This document shows, one piece after another, positions 22,780-34,141 of a stretch of 64,000 nucleotides of DNA. The position numbers were made by a program, and so were the translations under genes. This DNA comes from Molossus alvarezi (lineage: Eukaryota; Chordata; Mammalia; Chiroptera; Molossidae): positions 88,713,001 through 88,777,000 of the forward strand of contig CM073885.1 of assembly GCA_037176705.1 (NCBI GenBank). The letters are read 5' to 3'. Below the pieces are notes generated by a model, which was not told the DNA's origin, did no database searches, and saw only the letters and a list, made by a program, of their open reading frames with translations. The first letter of the stretch is position 1, and every line of letters starts with the position of its first letter.

Positions 22780-23100
22780 GTGTGCAGCTGGGTCGCACAG
22801 GCTTTTCTGGTGCCCCCATACCCTGCAGGTCCCACGGGTAACTGGATCGCACAGTCCCTTTGGGGACCTGGCTCTATGCCTATGTTATGGGCTGCTGGGT
22901 CACGCAGGCCTCTCTGGTGCTTCAGCACCCTGCAGGTCCCGCAGGTAATTGGATGGCACAGTCCCTGCTGGGTCACACAGGCCTCTCTGGTGTTTCAGCA
23001 CCCCGCAGGTCCTGTGGGTAACTATATCACACAGTCTCTGCTGGGTCACACAGGCCTCTCTGGTAACCCCACACCCTGCAGTTCCCGTGGGCAGGCAGCT
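22780..23100 (-). repeat. Tandem blocks in L1-A 5' UTR
   Basis: CTGGGTCRCRCAGGC-type units recur at about 22,787, 22,890, 22,965 and 23,040, each followed by TCTCTGGTG/A and CCCTGCAGGTCCC-like text, with a spacing of about 75-100 bp. This resembles promoter monomers at the 5' end of some mammalian L1 families; promoter activity is inferred. Confidence 0.75.
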
Positions 23101-23315
23101 GGATGGCACCAGTCTTTCTTGGGCTCTGGCTTCCCACTGTTCTTGTGGGCTACTGGATTGCACAGGCCTCTGTAGAGCCGCAGGTCCCACTGCTCGTGGC
23201 TGGGAAGTGCTGCTGCCCTGTGGGGCTCAACTCCTGCTCAGCTTTTGCTGTAGATTTTGGGGATGGGTCTCAGCTGCTGGTTTGTGCTTCTGTTGCCTGG
23301 GAATGGATGTCTGCT

Positions 23316-23332
23316 CTACATTATAAATTTTA
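23316..23332. repeat. L1-A target-site duplication, right copy
   Basis: Second copy of CTACATTATAAATTTTA. It marks the L1 5' junction. Confidence 0.93.
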
Positions 23333-25244
23333 ATCCATCCCTACAAGTTGTTTTTGAGTTATGACTCACCAAATTTTATCAAGCTGACAAAAAATAGCCA
23401 TGCCCAGACTTATCAAGGCCATTTCCCCTGACCTAATCATTCCTGTTTGCAATGACTTCTCATACCCAAGAGAATATTACTATTTGCCTATAACTAATAA
23501 CTACTATCTCCCTATAAATACCTACATACTTAGAACCTTCCCATTAGGGAAGCAGAAAGAACTAAGAGAGTTCTAGTTAGATATGCTGCCTGATACTTCA
23601 CTGTGCATGCCTGTTTTAAACTGAAACTGGCCAGTGAACTATAGAAATGCCCCTTGAAAGAGCCAGGAAAACACCCACCAGAGTGCTCAGTGAATCTCTT
23701 CTCTGATTCACTTGGTCACTTTCAGAGCTATTACATCTCTGACGGCTTAGAAATTCACAAGCCCACCCTTCACTGCCCAGGTTTCTCCTCTATTTTACAT
23801 GTGGCTTAGATTGGACATAGTTATATGTGAAACTATGAAGGTGGTCATAAGTGCATGTCTGGATGGGGTAAAAGCACAAAGTAATTGTGCTCCTTGCCCT
23901 GTTCCATGCTGTCCTGAGTCACGTTTCTGGCTGCTAGTCTGACTCAGAACTCCCCAAGTGCCAGCCTTCATCACAATGGGATGTGCTGTTTGTGGCACAG
24001 CCAGTCTGGGACTGATTCACTGGTGTTCTGGGACCACATGTGCACTCATTCATTCATTCCTTATCAGCCATTTCCTACTTCAAAGCATGTTCAGCAGATA
24101 AACCATGGCATAAGCTTCCCTTGAAGCAAGCATGGTAATTTTAGACGGTTCCACTGTGACTTATATATGAATTTTGTGCTTAAAAATAATAACAGAGAGA
24201 CAAATGGATAATGTGAGTTCTATGTGTATTAAAATTTAAAGACAAATTTATTGTGGTCTTTTGTTGATGACAATGATGAATTATCCTGTCTATGACCCTT
24301 GGGCAGACTAGCTACTTTAAATTTAGGATTAACCCATGCAATGGTCCTTCTGCTGCCTTCCCCAGAGGCTTCCTGATGGGAGGTGGTATTAATAGCATTT
24401 TCATGGACCTCACTAGGCATGAGGCTGTTGGATTTTGACTGCATGTATACCATGGATCCTTGAGGTTCTAGTTTCTCCCCACTTACAGCGTTAGTTCCCG
24501 TTCCCACACACCTAGATGTTTGTATGGGGAATCAATCTAATACAGTTATGTGCTATAAAACTTCCTGTCAGAGATTCAAACTAAGTGATTTATGACCTCC
24601 CTCTGTCTACCTCTCTTTTTAAAATGTATTTTAACTGCCCTGTTTTAGACAAGTTTTATTGTAAACCATTTCACATTCTTTTTGAAAATAGGTGGCACGT
24701 AAATCACAGTTGAAGAAAAACCTTCAAATCAAAGTAATATTCCCAGAGCATGAAAACGTCAGTGAGGAGGCGGCGAGACAGAGGGCCAGTCCCCCACAGG
24801 CCCACCTGGCCAGGCACACCTGTCACTCCATCATCGGGCCCGGTTCTCTGCAGGTGAAGGATGATGGAAGAACCATCAGAGGTCTGTTAGGAGCCCCACA
24901 GCCAGAAGCATAGCAGCCAACTCCCCCAAGCCTTGCTCTGCTGACAACCTCACGTCACAGAAGGACAAGAATGCAGAGAAGAGAGCTGCTGCTTGGACCT
25001 ATTTTTGGCCAACGAGGGAGATTTAGACAGATGACAGAGTGGAGGTGACTGGCACTTGGAGAGAAAAGGGCCCTTGTCATCATATGATTTGTAAGAGCCA
25101 AAGAAGGAAATACGAGCAGTTTGTGCTCCCGGGACTGGAGGAAACACAGCTCTGCAAGTCCAGGGAAAAGAAGGGTGAGTCGTGGTCTTACCCAGCTCAG
25201 AGAGCAGCACCATATGGGGAGGGTAACGTGCACACTCAGGGATC
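23333..25244. other. No gene or assigned repeat
   Basis: CTATAAATACC near 23,512 looks TATA-like, and 23,360-23,640 has the texture of an LTR, but I could not identify ends or a TSD. A 73-codon frame at 24,692-24,913 follows an acceptor-like AAAATAG, with no recognised domain. Confidence 0.35.
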
Positions 25245-25445
25245 TGGGCAGACCTGGGTCAGGCTCCTGGCTCTGCCCTCACAGCCAACATCACCGCCCT
25301 GTATCTCAGCTTCCTCACTGCAATCATGAATAACAGAACCTACCTTCTATGTTGTTTGCGAGAATTAAAGGAGATAATGTATGAAAAGCCCCTAGCACAG
25401 TGCCTGAATCATGGTAAACACTCAATAAATATTGATAGTTATTGT
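25245..25445 (+). mobile_element. MIR SINE
   Basis: Plus-strand MIR 3' two-thirds: CAGACCTGGGTCAGG, GAATTAAAGGAGATAATGTA, GCCCCTAGCACAGTGCCTGA and AAACACTCAATAAATATTG in order. Confidence 0.85.
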
Positions 25446-26697
25446 CGTTGTCACCATTATTGCAGACCTCCTATGGGCTAGGCACTCGGCTCGATGCTCT
25501 TGGATCCTATGGTCGGAGGCTCTAATCTAGATTAGACAAATAAATCTAATTAGATCACATTCTAGTCTAATCATATAGAAATTGATTCTAGAAAAACCAG
25601 AGGCTCCACATAATAGAATTCTGTCTATCTATTCATACCTAACTCCGGAGAGGAAGAAGAGAGGGAGTTATCCAAAGAAATCACTATGTCTCCAGTGAGC
25701 TTATGTTTTACAAGGACACTTACAACGGCAGGTGGGAGGAATCCATAGCCAAGAGCAGATACAAGGGAATGGCATAAAGTGAAAGAATCAAGTCAGGGAA
25801 GTGGAAGGCTGGCTTGGGGTTAATGCAATTATAGGACAACCCTAAGAGCCACTGGGGTACGCTCGGAACAAGAAAAGAACAAGAGACACGTTGGCCTGTG
25901 CTTGCGGCAGATGACACGGTTAATTTAGAGGTGATACAGCGGAACAGAATTACTCATCTCCTAGTTTGTTTCCATCTTCTCTATCAAGAAGAAGGATCTG
26001 TGGGCCAGAAAAAAAAGAGCAGAAACATGGCCAAGAGGAAATTAAAGTCTGAGATAGTGAGGAGATAGGAGGAGAGCACCTGGCTGCTGCATTTACGTTC
26101 TCGAGGCTCTGATGAATTACATCTCGGCCCCGTCTGTACATGCACCCCAATACTCACTGCCACACGAACGGCCTCGAAAGGACATGAATTCGTGATTTTA
26201 TCATCTGGAAAAGGCACTATGACAATAGATGAGTCTATGAAGCATGGTGGAACTTTCAGAGACATGCAGAGGGACAGATGTCTCAATTTTAGTAACAGAG
26301 ACTTGTGGCAAAATTCTAGCACAGATTAGAAGAATTGTGTTGATTCAGGAAGATGATGGCTGGGCAGACCAACCTCATCTCTCTCACAGGGCTCTTCAGA
26401 TGGTAACTGTATCCCGCAGACATTGTAGAGTTAGGAAATGGTAACAAACGAGGCTGCACAATCTCTTTGTGAACCAGGTAGGAAAATACAGGCTCCGGGA
26501 TAGTACTAGGAGCACTCCAAGTAGCTCAACTATAACAACTGCAAAACAGGTTAGAGTCAGCCTGTGGAGGGATTTTAATGGCACAGGACTCAGTCTTCAG
26601 TGCCTCTATATAGACAGGGGTCTGGACTTTCAGGACATGGAAGTTTGCTGGCATCTGTTGGGAGAAAGACTAAGAGGCCAATAGTGGGTGGAGGAGG
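25446..26697. other. Mostly unassigned
   Basis: A MIR-like fragment in minus orientation may lie at 25,447-25,500 (CCTCCTATGGGCTAGGCACT). 25,525-25,580 holds repeated TCTAATYAGA-type text. Nothing else is named. Confidence 0.4.
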
Positions 26698-26844
26698 GGT
26701 TGAGAGCACCGCTGTGGAATCAGAGAGCCTGTGTTTGGATCCAACCTCCACCTCTTATTAGTTATGTGATGTTAAAGTTACTTATACTCTCTGACTCAAT
26801 TTCCCAATCTGGAAAATGGGAATAATAATTGTATCTACTGGGAC
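26698..26844 (+). mobile_element. MIR SINE, 5' part
   Basis: GCTGTGGAATCAGAGAGCCT, TTTGGATCCAACCTCCACCT, ACTCTCTGACTCAATTTCCC and ATGGGAATAATAATTG follow MIR order. It is cut off exactly where the HAL1 copy begins. Confidence 0.8.
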
Positions 26845-28626
26845 CTCAGATGGTGGCAGAATGGGTGGCAGAATAGGTGTAACTTCCACTCACCTCCTCC
26901 CAGGACCCAACCAGAATTACAACTAAAATATAGAGCAATCAACCTGAATAATCAACTGAAGACTAGCGAGCAAGAAGTCTTATAACCCAGGATTTACAGA
27001 AGAAGCCACATCAAGACTAGTAGGAAGGGCAGAGAATCCAGAGCGATTGCACAGCTGCAGAGGTCCCCCCTGAGAAGCATGCAGTCTCAGCCCCAGGCAG
27101 AGCTCTCCCACCCAGAGCGCCAAAGCTGGGAGAGCTAGGAAGAGGAGCCCGCATAGCATCTAGCTGTGAGAATCAGCAGGGATTCTGTCTGCCAGGGAGA
27201 GCCGGGAGTCTACTAGAAACCCAGGTGACCTTTTAAAGGGCCAGCACACAAAATCTCATTTGCAGCCACTCATCCTGGGTCCCAGGGGAGGGATGGAGGC
27301 TTGAAGCAAACTGGAGTCGTAGGAGGAGAAACTGGGTTATGTGGCTCCAGGAAAAGAGCTGAAGGGACAGTCGCCAGGGTCCCTGTGCTGAGCCCTCTAC
27401 CACACCACCCACAGATGCCGTCTCTTCTGGGTCAAGCACTCTTCTCCATGCAGCATCAGCCTGGGGGGATGCAATAGCCCTCCTGCCGAGCCACGGAGTC
27501 AGCTATTTGGGCCTGTGGTATAGATTTTCTTGGAGGGAGCCATGAAGAAGTCTGGAAAGATTCGGGGTATCAGAGACGGAGTTGTGTGGCTCTGGGGCAG
27601 GGGCCATGCCCTTCCACTCCTGCACGACTAACTGTGCTGCCCCTCTCACCCAGGGAACCACTGGTACACTCCTGCTGAGCTCCCACCCTGCAGAGTTGTC
27701 AGGTAGCTGTGGCCAGCCTGGCCCCATGATGCAGACTCTTGGAAGGCTCTCTAGGAGGTCTGGGCAGATCAGAGAGACAGAGTACTGTGGCTCTAGCGCA
27801 AGGGCCATTTATCCCTCACACACCCTGGTATCATGTTCCTGTGCAGACCTCCCCCTTCACGTGGCTAAATCTGGATCTGTTTGGGCCTGATGAACTCTGC
27901 TCGGCTCCGCTGACAACTTGCGACCCCACCTGACCTGGCAGGAGGCAGCTGGCCTTGGTGTACCCTGAGACTTTTCCTGATTGGTACCAGATGTGAATCT
28001 GCATCAGTCTAGTGAATACCACTCACCCCTACCCGGTGACTCAGCGAGAATCGCGCTGGTACAACGCGTGTACCCCCTGAGGCTCTTTCAGTGACTGAGC
28101 CTCGCATGTAGCGGCAGGCGGAGGCATGTGGGGGTGGATCTCAGGGTGCCTCGGGCATTTTGCTGACCTGCACCTGGGCTCAGGGCTGGTGGAAGCCGGC
28201 CTTGTTGTGCTGCTTGGCCCCTCCCAGGACCGGCAGAAGCAGCCAAAAGCTGTGGGTCACTTTGAAGCTCCAAACAGTTAGCCCAGGCCCGGTCGCAGGC
28301 AGTGCCTGATATTGACCAGCACCAGAGCCCCTCCCAAGAGGCCACAGAACCAATACACATGATGGTGGGCTTCAGACCACATCAGAGCACGACCCCATTA
28401 GCTCTACAGCGGCACACCCAAAGGGAGATCTCAGCAGGCGCCCCACCCTGCTGGGGCGAACTACACTTCGTGGGGTGAGTACCTGCACAGCAGCTCATAC
28501 ACTATGCTCATGGTGGATGCTCGTCCTCAGCCAGCCTGAGGGACAACCCGCCCCGAGATGGGCAACAGCAACCGAGACTCAACTAGGAAGGGTCACATAA
28601 ACCACACAAGGGACACTCCTGGAACG
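26845..28626 (+). mobile_element. HAL1-type element, copy A1, 5' region only
   Basis: A half-L1 relic that matches the 5' UTR of copy A2 (51,715 on) throughout. Shared text includes CACTCACCTCCTCCCAGGAC near the start, GGATTTACAGAAGAAG, GTCAAGCACTC, AGTTGTGTGGCTCT monomers, TTTCAGTGACTGAGCCT and GACTCAACTA near the end. It stops at about 28,626, just before where ORF1 would begin. No TSD is visible, so a deletion rather than ordinary 5' truncation explains the missing 3' half. GAGTTGTGTGGCTC at 27,579 and GAGTACTGTGGCTC at 27,780 mark two tandem monomers about 201 bp apart. No coding sequence remains. Confidence 0.78.
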
Positions 28627-28639
28627 ATTTGTTTTACGT

Positions 28640-28800
28640 GGTATGGGAAGCCACTGGAGAGTTGTGAGCAGGACAGTTATGCTTCTAAAGGGTCATTGGA
28701 GAATGGAAGTAGGAAAACCAATTGGGGGGAAGGTGGATAGTAATTTAAAAGTTTTGCAGTATTTCAAGGAAGAGATAGTAGTGGCTTAGGCAGGGAGAAA
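28640..28800 (-). mobile_element. L2-like relic
   Basis: GGGAAGCCACTGGAGAGTTG, AGCAGGACAGTTATG and AATGGAAGTAGG match the antisense L2-type phrase order seen elsewhere in the window. Confidence 0.5.
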
Positions 28801-29599
28801 ATGGTGAGAAATATAACACTCAGAATATATTTTGAATAGTATGATCCTAATTTTATAAAAAGGAAACGCAAATATACTGGAAAGATCTAGATAGATAGAT
28901 ATTAATAGTTCCTATATCTAGATCATGCTATTCATGGTGGCTTTAATTTCCTTCTTTGTGATTTTCTGCATTTTTCAAAGATTCCACCACAAACGTGGCA
29001 TTTCAGAAGTCAGAAGGAAACAGAGGAGGACGTTTCTGAAAAATAAAAAAATCAGTTATCTAACAATAGGCCAAGTGAGGTGGATCAGCAACAGCCTCAG
29101 TAAAGAGATGTGGAGGATTTGACTGACAGCAATCTCAATACCTGCTGGCAGCCTCAATGACTAAAAAAGACATGGCTGCTGGTAAAAGGACAGAATTCAG
29201 ACATCTTCCAATAGGAATCTCCCTCCCTGTGGGAGGTGACTGTCCCCTTTCATTCTGCTTTCTTCAAACCCACCTGGTGCGTGTGCACCTTTCTGGACAC
29301 TGCAATCTTAAGAGCTAAATGAGTTAGAGAACAATCAGAATAGGGAGGGGGGCTTCAAACCACAGAGGTACTAACAGGAGTCGTTACCACCCCCTGAGCA
29401 CCCACTCTGTGTCAGGCCCTTTACAAATGGGAAATAGTTAAGATATGAGATGTTCATTTAAATGGAAGGAAAAGGTGGCTAATGAATATTTTTCTGAGTG
29501 CTAATGGAGTCACTACACTAATTACTTTTTGTGCTTGATCACATCTAATCCTTACCGCGCTATTCTGAGGTAAGTTCTATCTCTGTTGTATAGAGCCAC
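28801..29599. other. Old repeat-like and unassigned sequence
   Basis: 28,838-29,040 (AGTATGATCCTAATTTTATA, TTTCTGCATTTTTCAAAGAT) resembles a common old mammalian repeat that I cannot name. 29,385-29,580 holds weak MIR-like minus-strand text (CTGTGTCAGGCCCTTTAC). Confidence 0.35.
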
Positions 29600-29835
29600 G
29601 GTTCTGTGAAACTGGGTTGGGGCAACAGCACTGCATTGCTAGGGGCTCTGGAGCCAGATGGTCTGGGTGTAAGTCCTAGCAGCTGTGTGACCTTGGGCAC
29701 TAAGCCTTCCCGAGCCTCGGTTTCCTCATCTACAAAAGGGAGCTATAATCGGGTTGTTGAAGATTAAGTTAGTTAATACATTGGAGCACTTAGCACAGCC
29801 TGGCATATAGTAAACTCAATAAGCGTCAGCTTATT
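29600..29835 (+). mobile_element. MIR SINE, near full length
   Basis: GGGGCTCTGGAGCCAGATGG, AGCTGTGTGACCTTGGGCAC, CTCGGTTTCCTCATCTACAA and ATATAGTAAACTCAATAAGC appear in full MIR order. Confidence 0.9.
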
Positions 29836-30641
29836 ACTGTTAAAACACGCTAAGATCGCCCACTGCATAAGTGGGGGGGCCAGCAGACAAGAAAAGAATG
29901 TGAGGGCCCTGGGCAGTTCCTCTCCAGCAGGCCTGTGGCAGGAAGAAGCGGGAGGCTTGTCCGGACTTCAAGAAGTGAAACCAGAGCCAGTGAACTTAAG
30001 GATAACAGGGTGTCTGACCGGGTGCAACCTGAAATCATTTAGGCAATGCCAGTTACTTCTCTGTCTAAGGACACAGATCTTCCTAGTTCAGGGAAGGGTC
30101 ATCAAGTGGCCACTTACAGGTCCTAATGGTCTGGAGGGAGAGACTGGTAGAGCCATTTGTGGTCTGACAAAGCCTGCCCCTCCAACACCCCTTGTTATGA
30201 TGAGAGATGAGATGACTCATAAGGTCAAGGAGCCTCCTAGGAGGAGTCATTATTAGAATTTCCCCAATTGCTTAGGAAAGACCCCTGAAGAAGCCCTCTG
30301 GGAGAAAAGACACCAGAGACCCCCAAGGGGAAACTTAACATGAGAAAAGGGGCGGTCTGGACGGATGGTCTTAGGTTACCTGCAGGCATTCAGGGCAACC
30401 CCCAGGGGTGTGCGGGCTGCTCAGGACAGCCGTGGATGGGTGTGGACTGAGAACAGGAGCACTGTGAACGAACAGCTGCAATCTCGTGCAGTGCAGAGCG
30501 CTCGGGGGCCAGAGAACCTGAGCAGGGGACGTGGCGCCGGGCTGAGTGGGGCCGGTTTTCACTCTCACCGCAAGGTGACAGGCAACTCAGACACCCCGGT
30601 TTTTTCTCTGCCTGCATCTGGAGCCAGGACTGACCCTTTTG
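29836..30641. other. No gene or assigned repeat
   Basis: Contains AGCCTCCTAGGAGGAGTCAT (30,230-30,249) with a small palindrome. The frames here are short and unrecognised. 30,625-30,641 is the left TSD of the next SINE. Confidence 0.4.
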
Positions 30642-30881
30642 TGTTTTTGTTTTATTTTTATGTTTTAATTTTTTTTTTTTTTCCTTATTGATTTTAGAGA
30701 CAGAGGAAGGGAGAGGAGAGAGAAACACAAACAAAATGAGAGCGAACATCGACTGACCATCTCCCACATGCCCCGCACTGGGGATCAGGACCACAACCTG
30801 GGCATGTCCCTGACCGGGAATCGAACTGGAGACCTCTTGGTGCATGGGTCCACACTCAACTGCTGAGCCACACCGGCGGGG
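30642..30881 (-). mobile_element. VES SINE, short form
   Basis: A minus-strand short VES with A-tract (T12 run at about 30,670-30,681), CT-rich tract complement, TGGGGATCAGGACCACAACC block and tRNA head complement (GGAATCGAACTGGAG, CTGCTGAGCCACACCGGC). The 17-bp TSD CAGGACTGACCCTTTTG is perfect (30,625-30,641 and 30,882-30,898). Confidence 0.92.
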
Positions 30882-31134
30882 CAGGACTGACCCTTTTGGA
30901 ATTAATTACACCCAGGGTGTTCTCACTGTCCTTGGATGTTTAGAAGAGATGGGAGGTGGTGGGGCCTTAAAGGAGATTTTTGTACTTCCTGCTCATGTGA
31001 GCAGGAAGGTGTCTGGCAACTAATAGGGCGGAAAGACATATCTATTATTTGTAACCTCCTGGTAAAGTGGGTTAAATCAGCTGTATACATTTAATAAGAC
31101 TTGATTAAGCTCAATGTTAAGGACTTTCTAAACA

Positions 31135-31350
31135 TCAGAATTAATAATAATAATAGCTAAGGTTTATTCGATGCTCATTACATGCCAAACTCTTTATTTG
31201 CCTTAGCTCATCAATTCTCACAGAACTGCATGAGCTGGGCACTATTTTTTAATCACCCTTTTACAATGAGGAAACTGAGTCCAGAGAGGCCAAACTACCT
31301 TGTCGGGGTCACACAGTAGACATTGATGGAACCAGGATTAGATGATAGGG
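31135..31350 (-). mobile_element. MIR SINE
   Basis: Minus-strand MIR: AATAATAATAATAGCTAAGG, CTCATTACATGCCAAACTC, ACAATGAGGAAACTGAGTCC and CACACAGTAGACATTGATGG are antisense MIR blocks in order. Confidence 0.8.
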
Positions 31351-31654
31351 TCACCTGAACACTGCACCCTTCCACCTCCCCGTGAAGATGGACAGGGAGA
31401 TGCAGCACAGCCGGTGGATCAGAACAGGTGGGTCTGGACTAGAACACCCAGAGTCCTTCCTTGTGCTGCAACACCTAGACTTTACGCTTCTTTGCAACCT
31501 TAAGAATCTATGTTTCATTTATCTTTACACAATTGTTATTAAAAGGAATTGTTTGTTATGAGTGGAAAATAAGCATAGGAACGATTGCTAAGGAATATAA
31601 ACATAAACCACCTATCAAAACACATTCTAAGTCTGTGGGTTGAATTTCATGATA
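31351..31654. other. No gene or assigned repeat
   Basis: About 300 bases of ordinary AT-rich sequence. Confidence 0.45.
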
Positions 31655-32465
31655 ATGACCTTCAGAGTAGTATTTGTTCACTCAGCAAATATTATTACAT
31701 GCCTTCTCTATGCATTGTTCTAGGTACTTGGTATCCAGCAGTGAAAAAGACCCTTACCTTTGTGGATGTTTACAGGCTTTTGGGGGGAGAAAAGTAAACA
31801 GTAAATTATATGGTATATTAGAAGGCTTTAGCCCTGGCCGGTTTGGCTCAGCGGTTGGAGCGTCAGCCTGCGGTCCAGAGAGACCTGGGTTCGGTTTCCG
31901 CTAAGGTTGCAGTTTGTCCCCAGCCCCGGTTGGGTTGTGCGGGTGGCAACCACTCGATGTGTCCCTTTCACGTTGATGTTTCTCTCTCTCTCTCCCTCCC
32001 ACTCTATCTGAACGAGAAAAAAAAAAAAGGAAAAATGTCCTCAAGTGAGGATTATAAAAAAAAAAAGGCGGCTTTAAATACTTGATCCCAGTTGCAGTTT
32101 TAAGTTCAGCTGGCAGGGCAGAACTTTTTGAGAAGGTGACCTCTAAGCAAAGACTTGAAGGAGATGAGTGAGTTAGCCATGTAGGTATCTGGAGGAAAAA
32201 AACATTTCAAGCAGAGGAAACATCTAATCCAAAGGCCTCGGACAAAACCCTCCTGGTTGGAGAAGCTGCAAGGAGGCAGGTGTGACTGGGGTGAGGTTAC
32301 AGAGAGGGCGAGGAGCAGGAGGTGAGATTCCACCAGTGGGGGGAGGAGGGTGGCAGGTCCTGCAGCCCATTGTAAAGATTTTGCATTTTACACCAAGGGT
32401 GTTGGGGAGCTACTGTGGGGTTTAAAGCAGAAAAGTGACACGATCTCACTTACATTGAGTGTATT
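31655..32465 (-). mobile_element. L2 LINE relic carrying a VES SINE
   Basis: Antisense L2-type 3' sequence: CAGCAAATATTATTACATGC, TTGTTCTAGGTACTTGGTAT and CAGCAGTGAAAAAGACCC lie before the SINE. GAGAAGGTGACCTCTAAGCA, GACTTGAAGGAGATGAGTGA, GAGTTAGCCATGTAGGTATC, CCATTGTAAAGATTTTGCAT and AAAAGTGACACGATCTCACT lie after it. It is diverged with no coding frame. The continuity across the insertion supports the family call. Confidence 0.65.
31831..32066 (+). mobile_element. VES SINE, long form
   Basis: Begins GCCCTGGCCGGTTTGGCTCA and carries GGTTCGGTTTCC (a B box with one change) and GCAGTTTGTCCCCAGCC. The internal segment between the head and GTTGCAG is shortened (GGTTTCCGCTAAGGTTGCAG). It ends AAAATGTCCTCAAGTGAGGA and an A-tract. 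GGCTTTA lies on the left and GGCTTTAAA on the right, a short TSD. It is inserted in L2. Confidence 0.9.
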
Positions 32466-33477
32466 ACATGCAACGTATTTATTATTCTTTATTCCTGAGG
32501 TCAATGCTCATGAGCAAATGAAGCCTACATCTAAATGAATGTCAGCACCATGCACAGAGAACCCCGCTGGTTTGGGGACTAGTGGAAGGGGAGGGAGTAA
32601 AAATAGTTTTGTCATAATTCAAAGAGCCACTGGGAGGAATAACTAATAACAATAGCTGTAAAGGTCACTGCAAACATTAAGTGCCATAAAATGCTAACTA
32701 CTACTTACGAATAAAAAGCCTATCATTATTCTTTGGCCAAGCAGTCAGGACCTCTGGCAGCCTGCTTGCCTTGGCCTGTTCATGCTTTGGTGTCTTTAAA
32801 GGACTCTTCCTTCAGCCTGTGTTATCTCTCGGCCAAATCTCCCATCCAAGGCCCTGGTGGAAGGAACGGAGCTGTTTACCATATGTACTCAGCAACAAAA
32901 CACAGTCCTGAGAGTAGGGGCCGAGGAACATTTGTTTAAAAATAAATCATTAATTCTTAAGCTGTGCTTACAAGACTCCATGAACAGCACGGAGTGTCTA
33001 AATGAATGACATGGGGATAGAATGTCAAAAGCTCTTGCAGTGAGTTGTTTACACCAGTCCACCGGGTCATGGAAATTTTGCTGCAGGTTTGTTTGTGTGG
33101 GAATAACACTGGGATACTAGCTCGCCAGCGCCAGCTTGGAAGCCGGCACAATGAATAGCTATTGTTCTGACACAGTATCCGGCTGCTCTTGTCTACACAC
33201 ACTGAAGACGACCTTCCTCTTCAGAAATAACTTCCAGCCATTATATATTTTTAAAATTGTTATTGGTGTACCCAATGTTCTAGATAACTGGGGAGGAGGG
33301 AAATTATATAAAGACGTTTTGGTTTCTCTCCTAAAAGGATTCCATAACTTCTATTTTGGTAAGTCAGGTCACCTATGTTCCTGTGTCCCTTTTTTTATTT
33401 TTCTTTTACTGTGTTTCTGACATAATGAGATATGTTAAAAGAGACATGTTAAAGGGACATGAGATATGTTAAAGGGA
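32466..33477. other. No gene; irregular tandem text at the right
   Basis: 32,640-32,720 may be a weak MIR piece. 33,427-33,478 repeats GAGATATGTTAAA/GACATGTTAAAGG irregularly. No supported gene. Confidence 0.4.
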
Positions 33478-33700
33478 AGTAACTTAGTAAACACCTATTA
33501 TGTACCAGATTCTGTGTTATATCATTTCATTTCATTATCACAACCTGGTAAAAAATAGATATTATTTATCCCCTATTTTGCAGATGAGACAACCAAGGCT
33601 GAGAGATTTAGCTAACTTCCTTAAGTTACTTATTCAGTGTGAGAACTGGGATTTGAACCTAAACTTTTGACTCCAAACGCATGCTCCCCTACCACACAGA
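33478..33700 (-). mobile_element. MIR SINE
   Basis: Antisense MIR: AAACACCTATTATGTACCAG, TTTTGCAGATGAGACAACCA and ACTGGGATTTGAACCTAAAC in order. Nearly complete. Confidence 0.85.
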
Positions 33701-33917
33701 CCTACCCTCGAGAAGACTGTCATCTAGTGGGTGAGGCAAGACTTACAGACAGAAATCAATTGGAGAAAAATACCCGCAGTACATAATCAAATGCTTCATT
33801 CTCATGACCAAGACTCTGGAATTCAATTCTACAAACAAATACAAATGCCTACCAAGAGCACGGCCCCAAGCAAAGCACGTACTTACGGGGACACTGATGA
33901 AGTGGAAGTGACCAGAG

Positions 33918-34141
33918 CAGTGGTTCTCACCCTTCCTAATGCCGCGACCCTTTAATACAGTTCCTCATGTTGTGGTGGCCCCCAACCATAAAATTATTTT
34001 TGTTGCTACTTCATGACTGTAATTTTGCTACTGTTATGAATCGCCATTGGAAATATGTGTTTTCCGATGGTCTTAGGCGACCCCTGTGAAAGGGTCGTTC
34101 GACCCCCAAAGGGGTCGTGAGCCATAGGTTGAGAACCGCTG
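33918..34141. mobile_element. SPIN-type hAT MITE, form 1
   Basis: A 224-bp non-autonomous hAT transposon. The ends CAGTGGTTCTCACCC and GGTTGAGAACCGCTG are inverted repeats, and inner arms (GCGACCCTTTAATACAG; AAGGGTCGTTCGACCCCC) continue the symmetry. The core (CCATAAAATTATTTTTGTTG, TCATGACTGTAATTTTGC) matches the form I know from rodent URR1 and bat SPIN elements. The 8-bp flanks GACCAGAG (33,910-33,917) and GACTAAAG (34,142-34,149) agree at six positions. It has no transposase and would need one in trans. SPIN elements are known to have entered several tetrapod lineages by horizontal transfer. Confidence 0.88.

Larger units (their letters stand above)
16971..23315 (-). mobile_element. LINE-1 copy A, nearly complete
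   Basis: An autonomous non-LTR retrotransposon of about 6.3 kb in minus orientation. From right to left: 5' UTR (about 21,966-23,315) with GC-rich tandem blocks, ORF1, a gap of about 45 bp, ORF2, a G-rich 3' UTR and an (AAAAT)n tail (TTTTA repeats at 16,971-16,990). The 17-bp TSD is perfect. Both ORFs are broken by stops and frameshifts, so it cannot move by itself. The extreme 5' end lacks the AAnATGGC motif seen in the other L1-type elements here, so it may be slightly 5'-truncated. A T run at 18,217-18,239 has expanded inside ORF2. Confidence 0.95.

Noticed and set aside
22780..23100. CRISPR-like or satellite array
   Set aside because: The repeated blocks are of unequal spacing, not separated by unique spacers, and lie inside the L1 5' UTR. 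This is eukaryotic DNA.
23360..23640. Possible LTR with a TATA-like CTATAAATACC
   Set aside because: No TG...CA ends, polyadenylation signal in register or TSD could be found.
24692..24913. 73-codon frame after an acceptor-like AG, as a possible exon
   Set aside because: No donor site in frame, no homology recognised, ends with its own stop.
31831..31905. tRNA-like gene with A and B boxes
   Set aside because: It is the tRNA-derived head of a VES SINE; it lacks a cloverleaf and continues into the SINE body. The same applies to the other ten copies.
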